Origin: an uncultured Desulfovibrio sp.
GTDB taxonomy: Bacteria; Desulfobacterota; Desulfovibrionia; Desulfovibrionales; Desulfovibrionaceae
Length of the DNA: 64,000 nt
NCBI RefSeq assembly: GCF_910584445.1
Contig: NZ_CAJUBO010000010.1
Coordinates: forward strand, 36,459-100,458
Direction of reading: 5' to 3'
Under the pieces are notes generated by a model. It searched no databases. It was not told the DNA's origin and saw only the letters and a list, made by a program, of their open reading frames with translations. Below, piece after piece: positions 33,589 to 42,545 of this stretch; within the stretch, counting starts at the first letter, position 1, and each line of letters starts with the position of its first letter. A program made the position numbers and the translations under genes.

Positions 33589-34383
33589 ATGCAGGACGCA
33601 CTGTTTAGCGGGCTTTTCGGCGCGCTGACCACCGAGCACCGCATGAATTTCATCGCCAATAATTTGGCGAACGTGAACACCACGGGCTACAAGCGCCACA
33701 CCCTGGCCTTCAAGGACACCATGGCCTACTACGCCCATGACGAGATCCGCGAGCCGCTCATGCACCTGCGCTCCAAGCCGCTGTTTCCGGAGCCGAAGAA
33801 CATGGCGCGCCCGCGCATCGCGGTTTCGAAGATCGACTTTTCGCAAGGCTCCATGGAGTTCACGGGCAATCCGCTGGATGTGTGCATCAACGGGGAGAAC
33901 GCCTTTTTCCGCGTGACAACGCCCAATGGCGACTATCTCACGCGCAGCGGGCACTTCGTGCTCTCCAGCGACGGCACGGTCATGACGCCCAACGGCTATC
34001 CGCTCCAGGGGGTCGGCGGCAATATCGTCATTCCGCCGGGCACGCGGAACATCGTCATTGCCGGTGACGGCCAGGTCTCGGCGGACGGCGCCGTGGTCAA
34101 CCAGATTGCGCTCTTCAATGTGGACAATCCGCAGAATCTGGAAAAACAGGGCTACAACCTCTACCGCCCGCGCGAGAACGTGGACGTGGCCGAGGGCGAC
34201 GCCTACGCCGGGGGCGCGCGGCTGGAGCAGGGCTTTACGGAAAAGGCCAATGTGGAAGTGGTTTCGGAAATGGTGAACATGATCGAGGTGAACCGCCAGT
34301 TCGAGGCCTACCAGAAAGTGATGCAGACCGCGGATACCCTGGACCGCGCCGCCAATGACAAGGTCGGCAGGCGTGTCGGCTAG
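33589..34383 (+). CDS. flgF: Flagellar basal-body rod protein FlgF
   Basis: The 264-residue rod protein has the family N-terminus ending NFIANNLANVNTTGYKR and the C-terminal coiled region with EVVSEMVNMIEVNRQFEAYQKVMQTADTLDR. The N- and C-termini form the coiled coil of the rod. The ATG at 33589 is chosen after AAAAGGAGAA. It is the first gene of a four-gene cluster driven by a sigma-54 promoter. Confidence 0.94.
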   Translation: MQDALFSGLFGALTTEHRMNFIANNLANVNTTGYKRHTLAFKDTMAYYAHDEIREPLMHLRSKPLFPEPKNMARPRIAVSKIDFSQGSMEFTGNPLDVCINGENAFFRVTTPNGDYLTRSGHFVLSSDGTVMTPNGYPLQGVGGNIVIPPGTRNIVIAGDGQVSADGAVVNQIALFNVDNPQNLEKQGYNLYRPRENVDVAEGDAYAGGARLEQGFTEKANVEVVSEMVNMIEVNRQFEAYQKVMQTADTLDRAANDKVGRRVG

Positions 34384-34444
34384 CGACTGCCTGCAAAAGT
34401 AGCCGCGAGGAAGTCGCCGCAAGCCGGGAGAAGGAGAAGTTCCC

Positions 34445-35230
34445 ATGATGCGTTCCCTGTACACCGGAGCCACGGGCATGGTGGCCCAGCAGCTCAACAT
34501 CGACGTCATTTCCAACAACCTCGCCAACGTCAACACCACGGGGTTCAAGAAGAGCCGCGCCGAGTTCGAGGACCTCATGTACCAGACCATGAAGATCGCC
34601 GGCTCCATCACCGAGGGCGACAACATGCTCCCGGTGGGCATCCAGGTGGGCATGGGCGTGCGCCCCACGGCCGTGCACAAGTTCTTCACCCAGGGCGATT
34701 TCCAGAACACGGGCAACGCCCTGGATGTGGCAATCGAGGGCGACGGCTTTTTCCAGGTGGATGTCAACGGCGACCTCATGTACACGCGCGCGGGTTCGTT
34801 CAAACTCAACCAGGACGGTACCGTGGTCACGGCCAACGGCTACATCCTCCAGCCGGAGTTCGCCGTGCCGCCGGAAACGAAGAACATCTCCATTTCCGCC
34901 AACGGCCACATCGCGGCGCTGGACAGCGAGGGACAGGAGATCGCCGGGGCGGACATCCCGCTCTATACCTTCATCAACCCCGCCGGTCTGGATGCCCGCG
35001 GCCGCAACCTCTACACCCCCACCGAAGCCTCGGGCGACGAGCAGGAAGGCGTGCCCGGCACGGACAATGTGGGCACGCTTGCCCAGGGCTTTCTGGAAAT
35101 GTCCAATGTGGAGGTGGTGGACGAAATGGTGAACATGATCGTGGGCCAGCGCGCCTATGAGGTCAATTCCAAGTCCATCCAGACTTCGGACTCCATGCTC
35201 GGCATCGCCGTCCAGCTCAAGCGCAGCTAG
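34445..35230 (+). CDS. flgG: Flagellar distal rod protein FlgG
   Basis: The 261-residue protein begins MMRSLYTGATGMVAQQLNID with VISNNLANVNTTGFKKSRAEFEDLMYQTM, the longer FlgG-specific insertion after the rod motif. The C-terminus MSNVEVVDEMVNMIVGQRAYEVNSKSIQ matches the family. It forms the distal rod under the hook. GGGAGAAGGAGA precedes two adjacent ATG codons; the first is used here. Confidence 0.96.
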   Translation: MMRSLYTGATGMVAQQLNIDVISNNLANVNTTGFKKSRAEFEDLMYQTMKIAGSITEGDNMLPVGIQVGMGVRPTAVHKFFTQGDFQNTGNALDVAIEGDGFFQVDVNGDLMYTRAGSFKLNQDGTVVTANGYILQPEFAVPPETKNISISANGHIAALDSEGQEIAGADIPLYTFINPAGLDARGRNLYTPTEASGDEQEGVPGTDNVGTLAQGFLEMSNVEVVDEMVNMIVGQRAYEVNSKSIQTSDSMLGIAVQLKRS

Positions 35231-35258
35231 ACGAAACACGGGGATAGGGGGAGATATC

Positions 35259-36548
35259 ATGCGCACGGGCCAGGAAAGTATCGCGCTGCCGCTTTCCGCG
35301 CCGGGCGTGCGGCCCGGTTGCACGGCCGACGATGTGTTGGCGCGGCTGCTCGCGGCGTGGGCGGTGCTGGCCCTCCTGTTCCAGATGTGGGCGCTGGCGC
35401 CCGCCGAGGCGCTGGCGGCCGCCCAGGGCGGCGTGCCCCAGGCCGTCTGGCAGGACAGCGACCGCAACCACCGCCGTTCGCCGCCGCAGGTCAAGAACCA
35501 GTTGCGGCCGCCGCAGGTGCGCGCGGGCAGGCTGCCCCTGCCCGAAGAGGCGCAGGCCGGGCGCCAGGCCAAGGCGCGCAATCTCGTCGCCACCGGGGCG
35601 ACGCCGCTCCCGGCCGCCCCCGCGCCGGGCGACCGGCTCCCCATGCTGGGCGAGAGCGACTGGCGGCTCAAGGTGGCTTCGGCCGCCGTCACCAGGGGGG
35701 ACATGGTGCGCCTCGGCGAGATCGTCACCCCGCTCGGGCAGATGGACGCCGCGCTCTGGAACAAGCTGTGCGAGCGCGAACTCTGGGCCGCTCCCCCGGA
35801 AGAAGGCAAGCCGCTCCAGATCAACCGGTCCAGGCTTTCGCAGGCCCTGCGCCAGGCGCTTGGGCAGGAATACGCGGGCCGCTGCATCCTGCCCACGTCG
35901 CTGGTCATCCAGCGCGGCGGCCTTGTCTTCCGCGAGGACGACCTGCGCGCCTATGTTGTCAAAAGCCTGACGCCGCAACTGGCGGCCATGCCGGGCGAGG
36001 CGGAGCTGACGGATTTTCGCCTGCCGGAATACATTTTTCTCGCGCACAGCGGCCAGCGCATCCAGCTGGAGCCGGGCAGGCTCTCCCCCGGGCGGGTGCC
36101 CCTGCGCTTTGCCGTGCAGGAGGCGGACGGAACCACCCTGCGCCGCGTGGCGGGCACGGCCAACCTCACGCTCTGGGTCACGGTGCCCGCGGCCGGGCGG
36201 CCGCTCTCCAAGGGCGAGACGCTCTCGCCGGAGGGCGTGACCTTTCTGCGCGTCAACGCCTCCCAGCTCAAGGATGTGCCCTGGGACGGCCAGGGCGGGC
36301 CGTGGCAGGTCATCCGTTCGCTCGGCACGGGCGAGCCTATCCTGCAAAGCGACCTTGCCAGCCGCCTCATGGTGCGGCGCGGCAATATCCTGACCCTGCG
36401 CTACGAAAAGGGAAATCTGAAAATGAGCATTCAGGCCGAGGCCCTGGCCGACGGCGAACCCGGAGCGACAATTCCGGTGCGGAATTTGCAAACGAAGAAA
36501 CAGGTCTACGCCACCGTCAGGGACGGCAGCACGGTGGAGATCCGTTGA
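35259..36548 (+). CDS. flgA: Flagellar P-ring assembly chaperone FlgA
   Basis: The 429-residue exported protein has a membrane-spanning signal near residues 25-45 and a Pro/Arg-rich stretch to about residue 120. The C-terminal SAF-type domain follows (from LWVTVPAAGRPLSKGETLSPEGV), ending IPVRNLQTKKQVYATVRDGSTVEI. Enterobacterial FlgA is ~220 residues, so the long N-terminal extension is noteworthy. FlgA helps assemble the P ring from FlgI. A TAGGGGGAGA site precedes the ATG. Confidence 0.85.
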   Translation: MRTGQESIALPLSAPGVRPGCTADDVLARLLAAWAVLALLFQMWALAPAEALAAAQGGVPQAVWQDSDRNHRRSPPQVKNQLRPPQVRAGRLPLPEEAQAGRQAKARNLVATGATPLPAAPAPGDRLPMLGESDWRLKVASAAVTRGDMVRLGEIVTPLGQMDAALWNKLCERELWAAPPEEGKPLQINRSRLSQALRQALGQEYAGRCILPTSLVIQRGGLVFREDDLRAYVVKSLTPQLAAMPGEAELTDFRLPEYIFLAHSGQRIQLEPGRLSPGRVPLRFAVQEADGTTLRRVAGTANLTLWVTVPAAGRPLSKGETLSPEGVTFLRVNASQLKDVPWDGQGGPWQVIRSLGTGEPILQSDLASRLMVRRGNILTLRYEKGNLKMSIQAEALADGEPGATIPVRNLQTKKQVYATVRDGSTVEIR

Positions 36549-36618
36549 GCCGCGCATGACGCGGGAATTGCGGCTGCCGCCGCCAGGCGCCCGAGCGCGC
36601 CGTGAGGAGGGGGATCCA

Positions 36619-37341
36619 ATGAAACGACAGGCACTGACATTGGCGCTGGGGGCGGTCTTTCTGCTCTGCACGGCCTGCGGTGGCGGAGGCTCCTACAAGC
36701 GCCCCGCGCTCCAGCAGCCGGTGACGCCGCCGCAGGAATACCGGCAGGAGGTCAACGGCCGCGACAATCCGGGGTCGCTGTTCGCGGCCAGCGAGGAGGA
36801 GACGCTCTTTGCGGACAGCCGCGCGCGCCGCGTGGGCGACATCGTGGTGGTCAAGCTGGTGGAAAACACCAAGGCCAAGAACAAGGCCGAGACCAGCGCG
36901 GACAAGAACAGCAACAATGATTATCAGGTCGCCGCCATGTTCGGCAAGACCAAGACCGGCTTTATCCCCCTGGTGGGCATCGGGCCGCAGGCCACGGTGG
37001 GAATGCCGGTACTCAACACCGGCTCCACAAGCGATTTCTCCGGCTCGGGCGAGACCAAGCGCGAGAATTATGTGACGACGTCCATGGCGGCGCGCGTACT
37101 GCGCGTGCTCCCCGGCGGCCTGCTCCAGATCGAGGGCGCGCGCGAGATCCGCGTCAACGAAGAGACCGAGTTCATGGTGGTGCGCGGCATGATCCGCTCG
37201 CGTGACGTGGATGCGGACAACAGCATCCTTTCCACCAAGATCGCGGACGCAAGCATCGAGTACTACGGCAAGGGCGTACTCTCCGACAAGCAGAAGCCCG
37301 GCTGGTTCTCGCGGCTCATGGACAATATCTGGCCCTTCTAG
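36619..37341 (+). CDS. flgH: Flagellar L-ring protein FlgH
   Basis: The 240-residue lipoprotein forms the L ring in the outer membrane. The signal peptide ends in LLCTAC with lipid-modified Cys near residue 19. The family segment SLFADSRARRVGDIVVVKLVEN is near residue 65, and the terminal IRSRDVDADNSILSTKIADA is typical. GAGGAGG lies 7 bases before the ATG. A terminator follows directly, whereas in relatives flgI and flgJ come next; here the RM island occupies that place. Confidence 0.95.
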   Translation: MKRQALTLALGAVFLLCTACGGGGSYKRPALQQPVTPPQEYRQEVNGRDNPGSLFAASEEETLFADSRARRVGDIVVVKLVENTKAKNKAETSADKNSNNDYQVAAMFGKTKTGFIPLVGIGPQATVGMPVLNTGSTSDFSGSGETKRENYVTTSMAARVLRVLPGGLLQIEGAREIRVNEETEFMVVRGMIRSRDVDADNSILSTKIADASIEYYGKGVLSDKQKPGWFSRLMDNIWPF

Positions 37342-37364
37342 CCGCGGCCGGAAACGAGGATACG

Positions 37365-37394
37365 AAAAAGCCCCCGGCATGCCGGGGGCTTTTT
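37365..37394. terminator. Intrinsic terminator after flgH
   Basis: AAAAAGCCCCCGGC and GCCGGGGGCTTTTT form a perfect stem with a 2-base centre; T-runs occur on both strands, so it can act in both directions. Confidence 0.92.
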
Positions 37395-37527
37395 GCCTGC
37401 CTGAATGTACCGGGAAATCCCCCGGCGATACCGGGACTGGGGACAGGAGGCCTGATGAGAATGGGACTCGTGAGTAATCCGCAATCAGGAAGCTGAAGAC
37501 AGAGAGCTGGAACGAATCCGTCTGTTG

Positions 37528-37618
37528 AAATAGCCGCCTGTAGGCGGCTCAAATATTTTCGCCGCTGTGAGCGGCTCACGGCACAAGCCCCCGGATTTGA
37601 CGGGGGGGATGGCTATTT
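37528..37618. other. Three-hairpin closed-junction structure at the RM island edge
   Basis: AAATAGCC (37528-37535) pairs with GGCTATTT (37611-37618), enclosing three successive stem-loops: GCCGCC/GGCGGC, GCCGC/GCGGC, and CCCCCG/CGGGGG. The right arm overlaps the last codons and the stop codon of the nuclease gene. It may be a structured RNA, a transcription terminator for the island, or a DNA site used in integration. I do not recognise a known family. Confidence 0.5.
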
Positions 37619-38692
37619 GGAAAAAACTTCCTGTACCCATCTTCGTGTAATTTCTTTAATATTCATTTCTGCTGCTGTTTCTGATAGCTTAGATTGGAAT
37701 ATCAATGTATCAATATTTGTTATTGTCATCAGCATATGTTTTAAATACGAAAAAATATTTTCAAAAATGACAATGAATTTTTCTCTATCATATGCTTCTA
37801 AACATGGGGAGATAGAGTTCATATCAAATTTTGCTCTTGGCCCATAAATAAACCCACCGGATGCAGCATTTGCCACAAACATTTTATTTAATGCAAAATC
37901 CAAATCTTCAGCAGTGAAATTTTTATCCTTGACCTCTATTGAATAGTAATACTTTTCATCATAAAATATATCAATATCACCAATTTCTTTCGAAGATGCA
38001 CCGCTCTCATTTGTATTATGCACAATAATTTGATAGTTATCGCCAAATGGTAGGTAAAATATTTTTTCTATTGTTCCAACTACAAGAACACAGACTTCTC
38101 CTTCACACGATTTTTCAAGCAATTTACGCATAAGATGATATAGTTCAAGTGTATTTGAAAATGTTTGTATGATATTTTTGTGTATGTCATTGTCAGTATG
38201 CGATATATTTATTAGAAGAGAAATCGAGAAGCAAAGATATTTTTTGGCTAAATTACTATCTATGTTGGTCAGTATTTCAAGAAGTTTTTCTAAATATGTT
38301 CTATCCCGCCCACCCCTTACAGGATTTTTTACATCTAAATGAGTACATCTTGCAGGTTTATTAAGAAAAGGTTCATTTGAACCGCCAAGAGCATTGTTCA
38401 AAAATTTTCTTTCAAAGGGAACAATAACTTTATGACATAAACTTCTTGCATCAAATGCACCTTCCAAGGGGGCGCCTGATTGGATTGCCAAAGCATTGAT
38501 CTGTTCATTAACAGATTTTGCTAATAGCTGAGTAATGAGAATATACTTATACGTTTTATGTGATCCATGGAGAATTGTTTCTATATTTTTGCAAATATTT
38601 TTATTAACACCATCTAATGGGCACCTTTCATTATTTTCAAATGCCCATAATAGCATGGCTTGGGCGTCTTTTCCTGACACAGAAAGTGCCAT
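37613..38692 (-). CDS. Type II restriction endonuclease (PD-(D/E)XK), specificity unknown
   Basis: The 359-residue protein is encoded in AT-rich DNA unlike all its neighbours. The catalytic core is visible as GDIDIF, then YYSIEVKDKNF near residue 240, a PD-(D/E)XK arrangement with a DIDIF beta strand. No signal peptide or membrane segment is seen. The gene begins two bases after the stop of the C5-methyltransferase, so the two are coupled and form a restriction-modification pair. Length is similar to known GC-rich-site endonucleases, but I cannot assign a recognition sequence. The terminal codons lie inside the three-hairpin structure. Confidence 0.78.
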   Translation of the reverse strand: MALSVSGKDAQAMLLWAFENNERCPLDGVNKNICKNIETILHGSHKTYKYILITQLLAKSVNEQINALAIQSGAPLEGAFDARSLCHKVIVPFERKFLNNALGGSNEPFLNKPARCTHLDVKNPVRGGRDRTYLEKLLEILTNIDSNLAKKYLCFSISLLINISHTDNDIHKNIIQTFSNTLELYHLMRKLLEKSCEGEVCVLVVGTIEKIFYLPFGDNYQIIVHNTNESGASSKEIGDIDIFYDEKYYYSIEVKDKNFTAEDLDFALNKMFVANAASGGFIYGPRAKFDMNSISPCLEAYDREKFIVIFENIFSYLKHMLMTITNIDTLIFQSKLSETAAEMNIKEITRRWVQEVFSK

Positions 38693-38694
38693 AT

Positions 38695-39804
38695 CTATAT
38701 CTCCGTTAATTCTGTTTGAAAAGGAAGTGTAGGATAGTTACCTTTGTAGCGACTGTTTTCAAGATAATAAGAAACCATTTGCGCTATCTTATAACCTAAT
38801 TCACAAGGAACAGCATTTCCAATTTGAGTATATTTTGAAGATTGACTACCAAAAAAATTAAACCCTAATGGAAATGTTTGTATTATTGCTGCTTCTCTGA
38901 CAGTTAATCTCCTTAATCTTTTAGGAGCTAATTTATATTCTGGAATAGTTTTACCATTAGTTATATTTATATGATATTCTTCTACCCAAGAAGATGCGTT
39001 ATTATATAATTCATCTGTGTCAATGATAGGAGTTTTATTACCTCCCATTGAGGCAGGTAATGTCGCACAATAGCCATTTATTCGCACAGGCCTTCCAAGG
39101 CCATTAAACAACATGCCCGCATATGGTGATTTACGAAGAACTGGTTTATCCGTTAATGTAATTTTTGCTTTACATATTTCTGTATTATTTCCAGTACCTG
39201 CAACATCAAGAACTGATAATACCTCCCTGACGGTTTTCGCTTTTTCTTTAAATGGAGCAAGTATTTTCTCTAAATCTGGAATATTTGATAAATTGTTATA
39301 AAAACCTACAAATATTACCCTCTCTCTGGATTGTGGGACTCCATAATCAGAAGAGTTTAAAACAATAAAGCTTGTTGAATAACCAAGTCTTCTCAATTTA
39401 ACTAGTAATTTATTTCTAACTGCTCCCCATTTTGACAGTGTCCCTAACGCTTTAACATTTTCCATTATAAAAATTTTTGGTCGTATTAATTCAATAATAT
39501 TAACATATTCCCAAATCATTTGACTTCTTTTATCTTCTGGATCCATTTTTCCAGCTACAGAAAATCCCTGACAAGGCGGACCTCCAATAATGACATCAAC
39601 ATTACCAGAAAATTTTAAAATTTTATTATAAATATTCTTTATATCGTCACAAACAATATGAGTTCCAATATTTAATTTATATGTTTCAACAGCATCAGCA
39701 TAGATATCATTAGCGAAAACTATTTCAAAGCCAGATTTATAAAAGCCAAAATCTAGTCCACCGGCACCAGAAAATACTGATAATACTTTAAAATTTGTTT
39801 TCAT
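38695..39804 (-). CDS. DNA (cytosine-5-)-methyltransferase
   Basis: The 369-residue enzyme protects host DNA by C5 methylation. Motif I is LSVFSGAGGLDFGF, motif IV GPPCQGFS with catalytic Cys near residue 86, motif VI MENVKAL, motif VIII SQSRERVIF-like PQSRERVIF, and motif X QIGNAVPCELG. The target-recognition region lies between about residues 195 and 300. I start at the ATG at 39804; a GTG at 39828 in frame would add eight residues. The AT-rich composition shared with the nuclease marks a recent transfer. Confidence 0.92.
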   Translation of the reverse strand: MKTNFKVLSVFSGAGGLDFGFYKSGFEIVFANDIYADAVETYKLNIGTHIVCDDIKNIYNKILKFSGNVDVIIGGPPCQGFSVAGKMDPEDKRSQMIWEYVNIIELIRPKIFIMENVKALGTLSKWGAVRNKLLVKLRRLGYSTSFIVLNSSDYGVPQSRERVIFVGFYNNLSNIPDLEKILAPFKEKAKTVREVLSVLDVAGTGNNTEICKAKITLTDKPVLRKSPYAGMLFNGLGRPVRINGYCATLPASMGGNKTPIIDTDELYNNASSWVEEYHINITNGKTIPEYKLAPKRLRRLTVREAAIIQTFPLGFNFFGSQSSKYTQIGNAVPCELGYKIAQMVSYYLENSRYKGNYPTLPFQTELTEI

Positions 39805-39936
39805 CTTTTTCTCTGGTCTCTGGTCCACGAACTTAAGTTCTCGCCACTAACGACGAAATTTTCTTGACATAGCAAAATGTTACAGAAATAAGCCCTGGTT
39901 GCTACAGGAGAACGAAGCCAATGTCTTCCTCCTGCG

Positions 39937-40563
39937 CTATCTGGTGCCGAAGATGCGGTCGCCCGCGTCGCCCAGGCCGGGGAGGATATAGCCGTTCTCG
40001 TTGAGTCCGTCGTCCACGGCGGCGGTATAGATGTCCACATCGGGGTGGGCGCTCTCCACGCGCGCAAGGCCTTCGGGAGCGCAGACGAGATTGATGCTGC
40101 ACATGCGCTTGCAGCCGTTGCGCTTCAGGAGGTCGATGGCCGCCACCATGGAGCCGCCCGTGGCGAGCATGGGATCGAGGATGACGGCGAAGCGCTGGCT
40201 CAGCTTGCCCGCCAGCTTGACGTAGTACTCCACCGGCTCCAGGGTCTTTTCGTCGCGGTAGAGTCCCACGACGCTGATCTTCGCGCCGGGGAGCATGGCA
40301 AGCACTCCGTCCATGAGGCCGAGTCCGGCGCGGAGGATGGGCACCACCGTCAGCTTTTTCCCGCTCAGGGCGTCTATCTCGATGGGACCCGCCCAGCCGC
40401 GCGCCGCGCGCCGCTCCGTGGGGAAGGACTTGGTGGCCTCGTACACGAGCAAGCCGGCGAGTTCGTTGGCGATGCGCCGGAATTCGCTGGTGGAGGTGGA
40501 TGCCATGCGCAGGATGCCCAGCTTGTGCCGCACCAGGGGATGCTCGACCACATGCGTCGCCAT
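39937..40563 (-). CDS. upp: Uracil phosphoribosyltransferase
   Basis: The 208-residue enzyme salvages uracil to UMP with PRPP. The PRPP-binding loop is VILDPMLATGGSMVAAID, and the active-site GYILPGLGDAGDRIFGT is at the C-terminus. AAGGAG precedes the ATG. It sits next to the RM island on its 5' side and is back in host-like GC-rich sequence. Confidence 0.96.
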   Translation of the reverse strand: MATHVVEHPLVRHKLGILRMASTSTSEFRRIANELAGLLVYEATKSFPTERRAARGWAGPIEIDALSGKKLTVVPILRAGLGLMDGVLAMLPGAKISVVGLYRDEKTLEPVEYYVKLAGKLSQRFAVILDPMLATGGSMVAAIDLLKRNGCKRMCSINLVCAPEGLARVESAHPDVDIYTAAVDDGLNENGYILPGLGDAGDRIFGTR

Positions 40564-40610
40564 GACGACTCCTTTTTTCCTGTGCTGTTGGCCGGTCCGT
40601 TCAAAATATG

Positions 40611-41621
40611 TCAGACGCGGACGCCGCGCAAGGCGGAGGGACGCTCATGGCGGGCGCAGCGCCGCTCCAGCCAGCGCCCGAGCGCGGCGCACGCCAGCCC
40701 GATCAGAAGATAGAGGGCGCCCGCGCTGATCCAGATCTCAAACGTCATCTGGCTCACGGCCATGACTTCGAGGCTCTGAAAGGTGAGTTCCGGCAGCGAG
40801 ATGAGCGAGGCCAGCGCCGAATCCTTGAAGGCGGAAATGGTTTGCCCAGCCAGCGGCGGCATGGCGATGCGCGCCGCCTGCGGCAGGATGACCAGGCGCA
40901 GGCTCTGGCGGCGGGAAAAGCCCAGGGCGCGCGCCGCGTCCCACTGGCCCGGGGGCACGCTTTCCACGCTGCCGCGCACGATCTCCGCCACATAGGCGCC
41001 TTCGTAGAGGCCAAGCGCCATGACGGCCGCGAGCATCCTGTCCATCTGCCCGGGCGGCGCGAACCCCAGGGCCACGCCCGCGCGCAGCGCTTCCGGCAGG
41101 TGGCGGACGGCGTCCTCCAGAGCGGCCACGGGCAGCAGATTGCCCGCGAAAAAATAGAGGAAGAACAGCAGCACCAGAGGCGGCGTGTTGCGGATGATGG
41201 TCACCCAGACGCGTGAGGGCAGCGCCGCAAGCCCGCGCGCATGGGCGCTGGGCAGGCCCGCCAGCGCGCCCGTGAGCAGCGCCAGGAGCATGCTCCAGAA
41301 GCCGATACGCACCGTCACGCCAAGGCCGCGCAGGAGGAGTCCGGCCTCCCATGTCCCGTCCGCGCCACGCCGGACCAGAAATTCCCCCAGCACGGACCAT
41401 TGCCAGTGATACTGCGGCAGCGCGCCGGCCCGCCAGACGCACCACGCCCCGGCGCCCGCAAGAAGGCAGAACAGGGCCGCATCCTGCCATGCCATGCCCC
41501 GCCGCCCGCGCCGCCCCCAGGCCCGGAACGGCGACCAGGCCGCGTCCCGGCCGGAGCGGCGCGCCGGACACCGGGGCACGGCGCCCGCGGCGGCAGAGGG
41601 AGGGCAGGACTCGCCGCTCAT
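40611..41621 (-). CDS. Polar amino acid ABC transporter permease (second)
   Basis: The 336-residue permease of the HisM/GlnP family has an unusual polar N-terminus of ~45 residues rich in Arg and Pro before the first helix. The EAA loop is ARALGFSRRQSLRLVILPQAARIAMPPL, near residue 240. It begins by a four-base overlap with the binding-protein gene. No ATPase gene is next to it. Confidence 0.9.
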   Translation of the reverse strand: MSGESCPPSAAAGAVPRCPARRSGRDAAWSPFRAWGRRGRRGMAWQDAALFCLLAGAGAWCVWRAGALPQYHWQWSVLGEFLVRRGADGTWEAGLLLRGLGVTVRIGFWSMLLALLTGALAGLPSAHARGLAALPSRVWVTIIRNTPPLVLLFFLYFFAGNLLPVAALEDAVRHLPEALRAGVALGFAPPGQMDRMLAAVMALGLYEGAYVAEIVRGSVESVPPGQWDAARALGFSRRQSLRLVILPQAARIAMPPLAGQTISAFKDSALASLISLPELTFQSLEVMAVSQMTFEIWISAGALYLLIGLACAALGRWLERRCARHERPSALRGVRV

Positions 41622-42484
41622 CGCACGAGCTTCTCCCAGTCCGTGCCGCGGAACCAGTAGTTCCGCCGTTCCGCCAGCCAGCCCTCCGCCTCGGCCATGC
41701 GGATCCAGTTGTCAAGCACATTGAGCGAATCCACGTCGCCCTTGCGAATCACAAAGCCCACGGGCTGACGGGAAAGCGGCTCGGTGGTGGGCTGGCAGAG
41801 GACGTCGGGATTACGCAGCACGGAGAACGCGGGCAGCGGCGCGGAGGAGAGCATCAGGTGCGAACGGCCCGCGATGACGTCCTGCACGGCCGGCGCCTCG
41901 TCGTCAAAAAGGCGCAGGGTGGCGTGCGGGAAGAGCCGTTTGGCGACCAGGGCCGGGGTGCTCCCGCTGCGCGCGGCGATGATGATCTCCGGCCTGTCAT
42001 AATCATCCGGGAAGCGCATGCCCCCGGTTTTGGCCTTGTTGGCGACGGCTTCGATGGTGGCGTGGTCATAGGGGATGGTGAAATTGCCCTTGAGGTTGCG
42101 CTCCGGGGTGACGCTCATGCTGCCGATGATGATGTCGAACTTGTCGGCCAGCAGGGCCGGGATGATGCCGGACCAGCGCGTGGGCACCAGTTGCAGCTCC
42201 ACACCGAGATCCCGGGCCAGCCTGCGCGCCACATCCACCTCGAAGCCGATGAAGTCGCCGTTCTTGTCCTGCATGGCCCACGGCACGAAGGAGGAAAAGC
42301 CCACCCGCAGGACGCCCCGGTCGATGACCGCATCGATGAGCGATGGCGCGCGATCTTCGGACGCCGCGCCGGCGGGGATGCCCGGCAGGAGCCAGAACGT
42401 CAGGAAAAGGGCCAGGGCCAGGAGGGGGGCGACAACGGGATTGCGGCGTCCGGCGCCGCGCGGGGGGAGGGATGGCACAGGCAT
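41618..42484 (-). CDS. Polar amino acid ABC transporter substrate-binding protein
   Basis: The 288-residue periplasmic binding protein (family 3) has a signal peptide (residues ~16-41), then LRVGFSSFVPWAMQDKNGDF and IGFEVDVARRLARDLGVEL and a GSMSVTPERN stretch that contacts amino-acid substrates. GGAGACATCC precedes the ATG. It lies between the two permease genes, and substrate specificity is unknown. Confidence 0.9.
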   Translation of the reverse strand: MPVPSLPPRGAGRRNPVVAPLLALALFLTFWLLPGIPAGAASEDRAPSLIDAVIDRGVLRVGFSSFVPWAMQDKNGDFIGFEVDVARRLARDLGVELQLVPTRWSGIIPALLADKFDIIIGSMSVTPERNLKGNFTIPYDHATIEAVANKAKTGGMRFPDDYDRPEIIIAARSGSTPALVAKRLFPHATLRLFDDEAPAVQDVIAGRSHLMLSSAPLPAFSVLRNPDVLCQPTTEPLSRQPVGFVIRKGDVDSLNVLDNWIRMAEAEGWLAERRNYWFRGTDWEKLVR

Positions 42485-42545
42485 GGATGTCTCCGTTTTT
42501 TGGGTGACGGCCGTTCCGGGGAGCGATGGCGCCGGTTTTTCCCGC

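Noticed and set aside
37613..38692. Assignment of the nuclease to the SacI family
   Set aside because: Only the overall length suggested it; no family-specific motif could be verified by eye.
37342..39936. A retron or toxin-antitoxin reading of the RM island and its hairpin structure
   Set aside because: No reverse transcriptase or small toxin/antitoxin frame is present; the two genes are a methyltransferase and a nuclease.
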